From: Lachnospiraceae bacterium UBA1066
Lineage (GTDB): Bacteria > Bacillota > Clostridia > Lachnospirales > Lachnospiraceae
Reading direction: 5' to 3'
DNA length: 8,960 bases
Assembly: GCA_002316215.1 (NCBI GenBank)
Contig: DCDB01000341.1
Location: 1-8,960 of the forward strand
Shown here: one piece after another, positions 7,201 to 8,960 of the stretch
Layout: every line of letters begins with the position of its first letter
How positions within the stretch are numbered: the stretch's first letter is position 1
Program-made: the position numbers and the translations under genes
Notes under the pieces: model-generated
The model's database searches: none
The model's input: the letters and a program-made list of their open reading frames with translations, nothing else
What the model was told of the DNA's origin: nothing

Positions 7201-7845
7201 TTATTTGTTGATATTGACGTAACTGTAAAGCGTGTATTTGGAAATACCGAAAAATTTTGACACCTTGTCGCCGGATTTGGTGATCAGGAATGCACCCGAA
7301 TCATTCAGGTACTCAATGGCCCTTATCTTATCTTCTTTTGTCATAAAGGGAACCGGGACTCCGACGAGACTCACAGATTGCTGAATAAGCTCGTCCAGGA
7401 GCTCATTGACGTCCTGTGCGATGTGTTTGGGCTCATTCTTTCCGGATTTTGAATCTCCGGGGCAGTCCGTCAGGGAACGTACAGAACCCTCGAAAGCCAG
7501 AAGGTTCGTTATGTCGTAATTGATGGCGAAAATATAAAGCGGGTTTTCATCTTCATCTTTGACGTAAATAGTTGTCGACTTGAGTATGCGTCCGTTGTCT
7601 GTCCGTGTGAGATAGGCGTATTGATCCTTCAGATTCCCGGAATGGTGATTTAGTGCTTCAAGGACTGCATTAGAAGGTCCGCCGCCGATTTTTCGATTGG
7701 TAACCTGCCCGTTTTCAATACACACAATGGATTTATTGATGCTTTTTCGTGAAAGATCATGAATGACGATTTCACAATTACTGCCGAATTCTGCGGCAAG
7801 CCCCCTGGCCAGCTGCTTTAAGAGTGAAAGCCGCAAATCTTCCAT
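7201..7845 (-). CDS. YheO-like PAS/HTH transcriptional regulator
   Basis: This 214-residue protein has the two-domain layout of the YheO/DauR family. The N-terminal PAS-like sensor (about 5-115) contains EIVIHDLSRKSI, the GxVTNRKIGGGPSN segment (46-59), and LKSTTIYVKDEDENPLYIFAINYDIT (88-113). A polar linker follows (about 121-145). The C-terminal helix-turn-helix (about 168-214) shows KIRAIEYLNDSGAFLITKSG then VSKFFGISKYTLYSYVN, with a recognition helix around ISKYTLYSYV. The PAS part probably binds a small amino acid or purine breakdown product; the ligand cannot be read from sequence. It is the first gene of the minus-strand block, 13 bp before dpaL, and starts behind AAGGAGG (7859-7853). 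It faces a divergent PLP-enzyme gene across a region with paired inverted repeats, so autoregulation and control of both sides are likely. This differs from E. coli, where the neighbouring regulator YgeV is a sigma-54 activator. Confidence 0.88.
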   Translation of the reverse strand: MEDLRLSLLKQLARGLAAEFGSNCEIVIHDLSRKSINKSIVCIENGQVTNRKIGGGPSNAVLEALNHHSGNLKDQYAYLTRTDNGRILKSTTIYVKDEDENPLYIFAINYDITNLLAFEGSVRSLTDCPGDSKSGKNEPKHIAQDVNELLDELIQQSVSLVGVPVPFMTKEDKIRAIEYLNDSGAFLITKSGDKVSKFFGISKYTLYSYVNINK

Positions 7846-7900
7846 TTTAAGTCCTCCTTAAAAAAAATCAGTGCTTAAAAAAATTTTTGCTTACATTGAC

Positions 7901-7928
7901 ATCATAGCATATTAAAAACGAATTGCAA
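7901..7928 (-). promoter_or_regulatory. Sigma-A-like promoter for the regulator-dpaL operon
   Basis: On the minus strand TTGCAA (7928-7923) and TATGAT (7906-7901) are separated by 16 bp, giving 4/6 and 5/6 matches to consensus. A start near 7894 gives a leader of about 50 bases before the regulator ATG. The -35 lies inside the GAATTGCAA half of the inverted pair, so a bound protein would compete with or contact RNA polymerase. Confidence 0.65.
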
Positions 7929-7986
7929 GAGCAATCTAAAAATTTTTTAGGCAAGCTAAATAAAAATAATCTTAGCGTTGCAATTC
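7920..7986. repeat. Inverted 9-bp pair GAATTGCAA ... TTGCAATTC across the divergent promoters
   Basis: GAATTGCAA at 7920-7928 is the exact reverse complement of TTGCAATTC at 7978-7986; their centres are 58 bp apart. Each copy contains the TTGCAA -35 of the promoter pointing away from the other. The left copy also forms the smaller palindrome ATTGC-AAGA-GCAAT (7922-7935). The arrangement is what an operator pair for one regulator acting on both promoters would look like; the adjacent YheO-type protein is the obvious candidate. Confidence 0.6.
7936..7950. repeat. AT-rich palindrome in the centre of the divergent region
   Basis: CTAAAAA-T-TTTTTAG is a perfect 7-bp inverted repeat around one base, lying between the two promoters. 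A similar A-tract/T-tract block (TTAAAAAAATTTTTG) lies at 7875-7889. It may be a DNA-bending element or a regulator site. As a terminator it is poor, since the stem is purely A-T apart from its ends. Confidence 0.4.
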
Positions 7987-8006
7987 ATTTATAAGGATGA
8001 TAGAAT
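7978..8006 (+). promoter_or_regulatory. Sigma-A-like promoter for the PLP-enzyme gene
   Basis: TTGCAA (7978-7983) and TAGAAT (8001-8006) are separated by exactly 17 bp, 4/6 and 5/6 matches. A start near 8013 gives a leader of about 65 bases, which includes the structured segment at 8021-8066. It mirrors the minus-strand promoter and shares its -35 sequence TTGCAATTC. Confidence 0.65.
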
Positions 8007-8020
8007 GTTTTCAGATAATA

Positions 8021-8066
8021 GCAGCTTTGAATAATTAATCGTCCGCAGATTTTAAGCTGCCGGACG
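8021..8066 (+). promoter_or_regulatory. Structured 5' leader with two competing stems before the PLP-enzyme gene
   Basis: Stem B is CGTCCG (8040-8045) with CGGACG (8061-8066), extended by CAG (8046-8048) with CTG (8057-8059) around a bulged C8060, loop of eight bases. It ends one to two bases before the GGAAGGAG ribosome site. Segment AAGCTGC (8054-8060) can instead pair perfectly with GCAGCTT (8021-8027), breaking the CAG/CTG extension or forming a pseudoknot with the core of stem B. No known riboswitch class is recognised. Confidence 0.4.
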
Positions 8067-8077
8067 GAAGGAGAGAT

Positions 8078-8960
8078 ATGATAGATCTTACAAAGAATGC
8101 TAAAGGTCTTGAAAACAATATCAAAAGAGCAAGAGAACAGAAGATTATTATTCCGACTTTTAAGCAGATGATGAATCCGGAGACGATCCCGGATAAAATC
8201 AAAGAAAAACTTACGGAAGTCGGGCTCTGGGATATTAACCCGCTGAACCTCTTTCGTATTACGTGGAAAAATGAACCGAAAGAAAAAGGCGGGCTTTTCC
8301 ACGGGCCGAATTATCTCGTCCTCCCGAGTGAACTGACCGGCGTCAAGGCAAAGATCATCTGCATGGAAGGGAAATGGTTCCCGACAGGCTGCCATAAAGT
8401 AGGGGCGTCCTTCGGCTGCCTGGTTCCGCCGCTTGTCACAGGGCAGTTTGATTCTTCCTATCATAAAGCGGTATGGCCTTCGACGGGCAACTACTGCCGC
8501 GGAGGCGCTTTCAATTCCAAGCTTCTCGGGTGCTACTCCATTGCCATCCTGCCGCAGGGGATGAGTAAAGAACGGTTCGACTGGCTGAAGACTGTCGCAA
8601 GCGAGATTATTGCCACGCCGGGAAGTGAGTCTAACGTCAAGGAGATTTTCGATAAGACCAATGAGCTGCGGACAACCCGCGACGACTGCATGATTTTTAA
8701 TCAGTTCGAGGAAATGGGCAATTATATGTGGCACTATAATGTGACAGGAAACGCGATCTCCGAAGCCTTCGAGGAAATGAAAGAAGAAGGAGACCGTTTT
8801 GCCGGTTCCGTCTTTACGTCCGGCTCAGCCGGGACGATGGCATCCGGAGACCGTCTGAAAGAGATTTATCCGTATGCGAAGCTCGGAGCCGGAGAAGCTC
8901 TGCAGTGCCCGACGCTCCTCAATAACGGATTCGGAGCCCACCGCATCGAAGGCATCGGAG
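8078..8960 (+). CDS. TrpB-like fold-type-II PLP-dependent enzyme (partial, runs off the right edge)
   Basis: The first 294 residues are present and the gene continues past the window. It is a cytosolic PLP protein of the cysteine synthase/tryptophan synthase beta superfamily. The candidate PLP lysine is K107 in PTGCHKVGASFG (102-113), resembling the TG-S/A-HK motif of tryptophan synthase beta. The cofactor-ring loop is probably STGNYCRGG (135-143), and a glycine-rich phosphate loop TSGSAGTMASG appears at 248-258. Residues 1-60 form a charged helical extension. The subfamily is usually annotated only as a PLP-dependent beta subunit of unknown substrate. Start: ATG at 8078 behind AAGGAG (8068-8073), four bases away. 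It is divergent from the regulator-dpaL operon and shares mirror-image promoters, so it probably belongs to the same regulon. It may act on a diaminopropionate-, serine- or cysteine-like amino acid; the substrate is not determinable here. Confidence 0.85.
   Translation, partial: MIDLTKNAKGLENNIKRAREQKIIIPTFKQMMNPETIPDKIKEKLTEVGLWDINPLNLFRITWKNEPKEKGGLFHGPNYLVLPSELTGVKAKIICMEGKWFPTGCHKVGASFGCLVPPLVTGQFDSSYHKAVWPSTGNYCRGGAFNSKLLGCYSIAILPQGMSKERFDWLKTVASEIIATPGSESNVKEIFDKTNELRTTRDDCMIFNQFEEMGNYMWHYNVTGNAISEAFEEMKEEGDRFAGSVFTSGSAGTMASGDRLKEIYPYAKLGAGEALQCPTLLNNGFGAHRIEGIG

Noticed and set aside
7985..8734. 249-codon minus-strand open frame
   Set aside because: It is antisense to the divergent PLP enzyme, whose motifs, ribosome site and promoter are clear; the low-complexity C-terminal part comes from the AT-rich intergenic region.

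Overview
The window is a catabolic gene cluster from what looks like an anaerobic Bacillota (Clostridia-like) bacterium. This rests on strong AGGAGG-type ribosome sites in front of nearly every gene, mixed AT/GC codon use, short intergenic gaps, and proteins that resemble the E. coli 'yge/ssnA' set and its relatives in gut anaerobes. The genus cannot be fixed from the sequence alone.

Layout. Left, plus strand: the last 40 codons of UDP-galactopyranose mutase (1-122), an amidohydrolase-type guanine deaminase (156-1430) and an unrecognised 213-residue protein (1446-2087). A hairpin at 2106-2141 separates this group from a convergent minus-strand block. That block, read in its own direction from the right, is a YheO-type PAS/HTH regulator (7845-7201), diaminopropionate ammonia-lyase DpaL/YgeX (7187-5937), the M20-family metallohydrolase YgeY (5801-4458), the knotted carbamoyltransferase YgeW (4304-3099) and carbamate kinase (3073-2129). 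Right, plus strand: a divergently transcribed, TrpB-like, fold-type-II PLP enzyme begins at 8078 and runs off the window.

How the genes may work together. Guanine deaminase feeds guanine to xanthine. The ygeX-ygeY-ygeW-carbamate kinase-ssnA group has been linked to anaerobic purine and uric acid breakdown in gut bacteria. In the inferred scheme, YgeY hydrolyses an amide or ureido intermediate, DpaL splits 2,3-diaminopropionate to pyruvate and ammonia, YgeW working in reverse would release carbamoyl phosphate, and carbamate kinase turns that into ATP, CO2 and ammonia. The hydantoinase (hyuA), the ygfK-type oxidoreductase and the xanthine dehydrogenase of the E. coli locus are not in this window.

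Regulation. The 232-bp divergent region (7846-8077) holds two facing sigma-A-like promoters. Their -35 boxes lie inside a perfect 9-bp inverted pair, GAATTGCAA / TTGCAATTC. There is also an AT-rich palindrome between them, and a structured leader with two competing pairings just upstream of the PLP gene's ribosome site. A second probable promoter with an 18-bp-spaced direct repeat lies in front of ygeY. No RNA gene, insertion sequence, CRISPR array or origin was seen.
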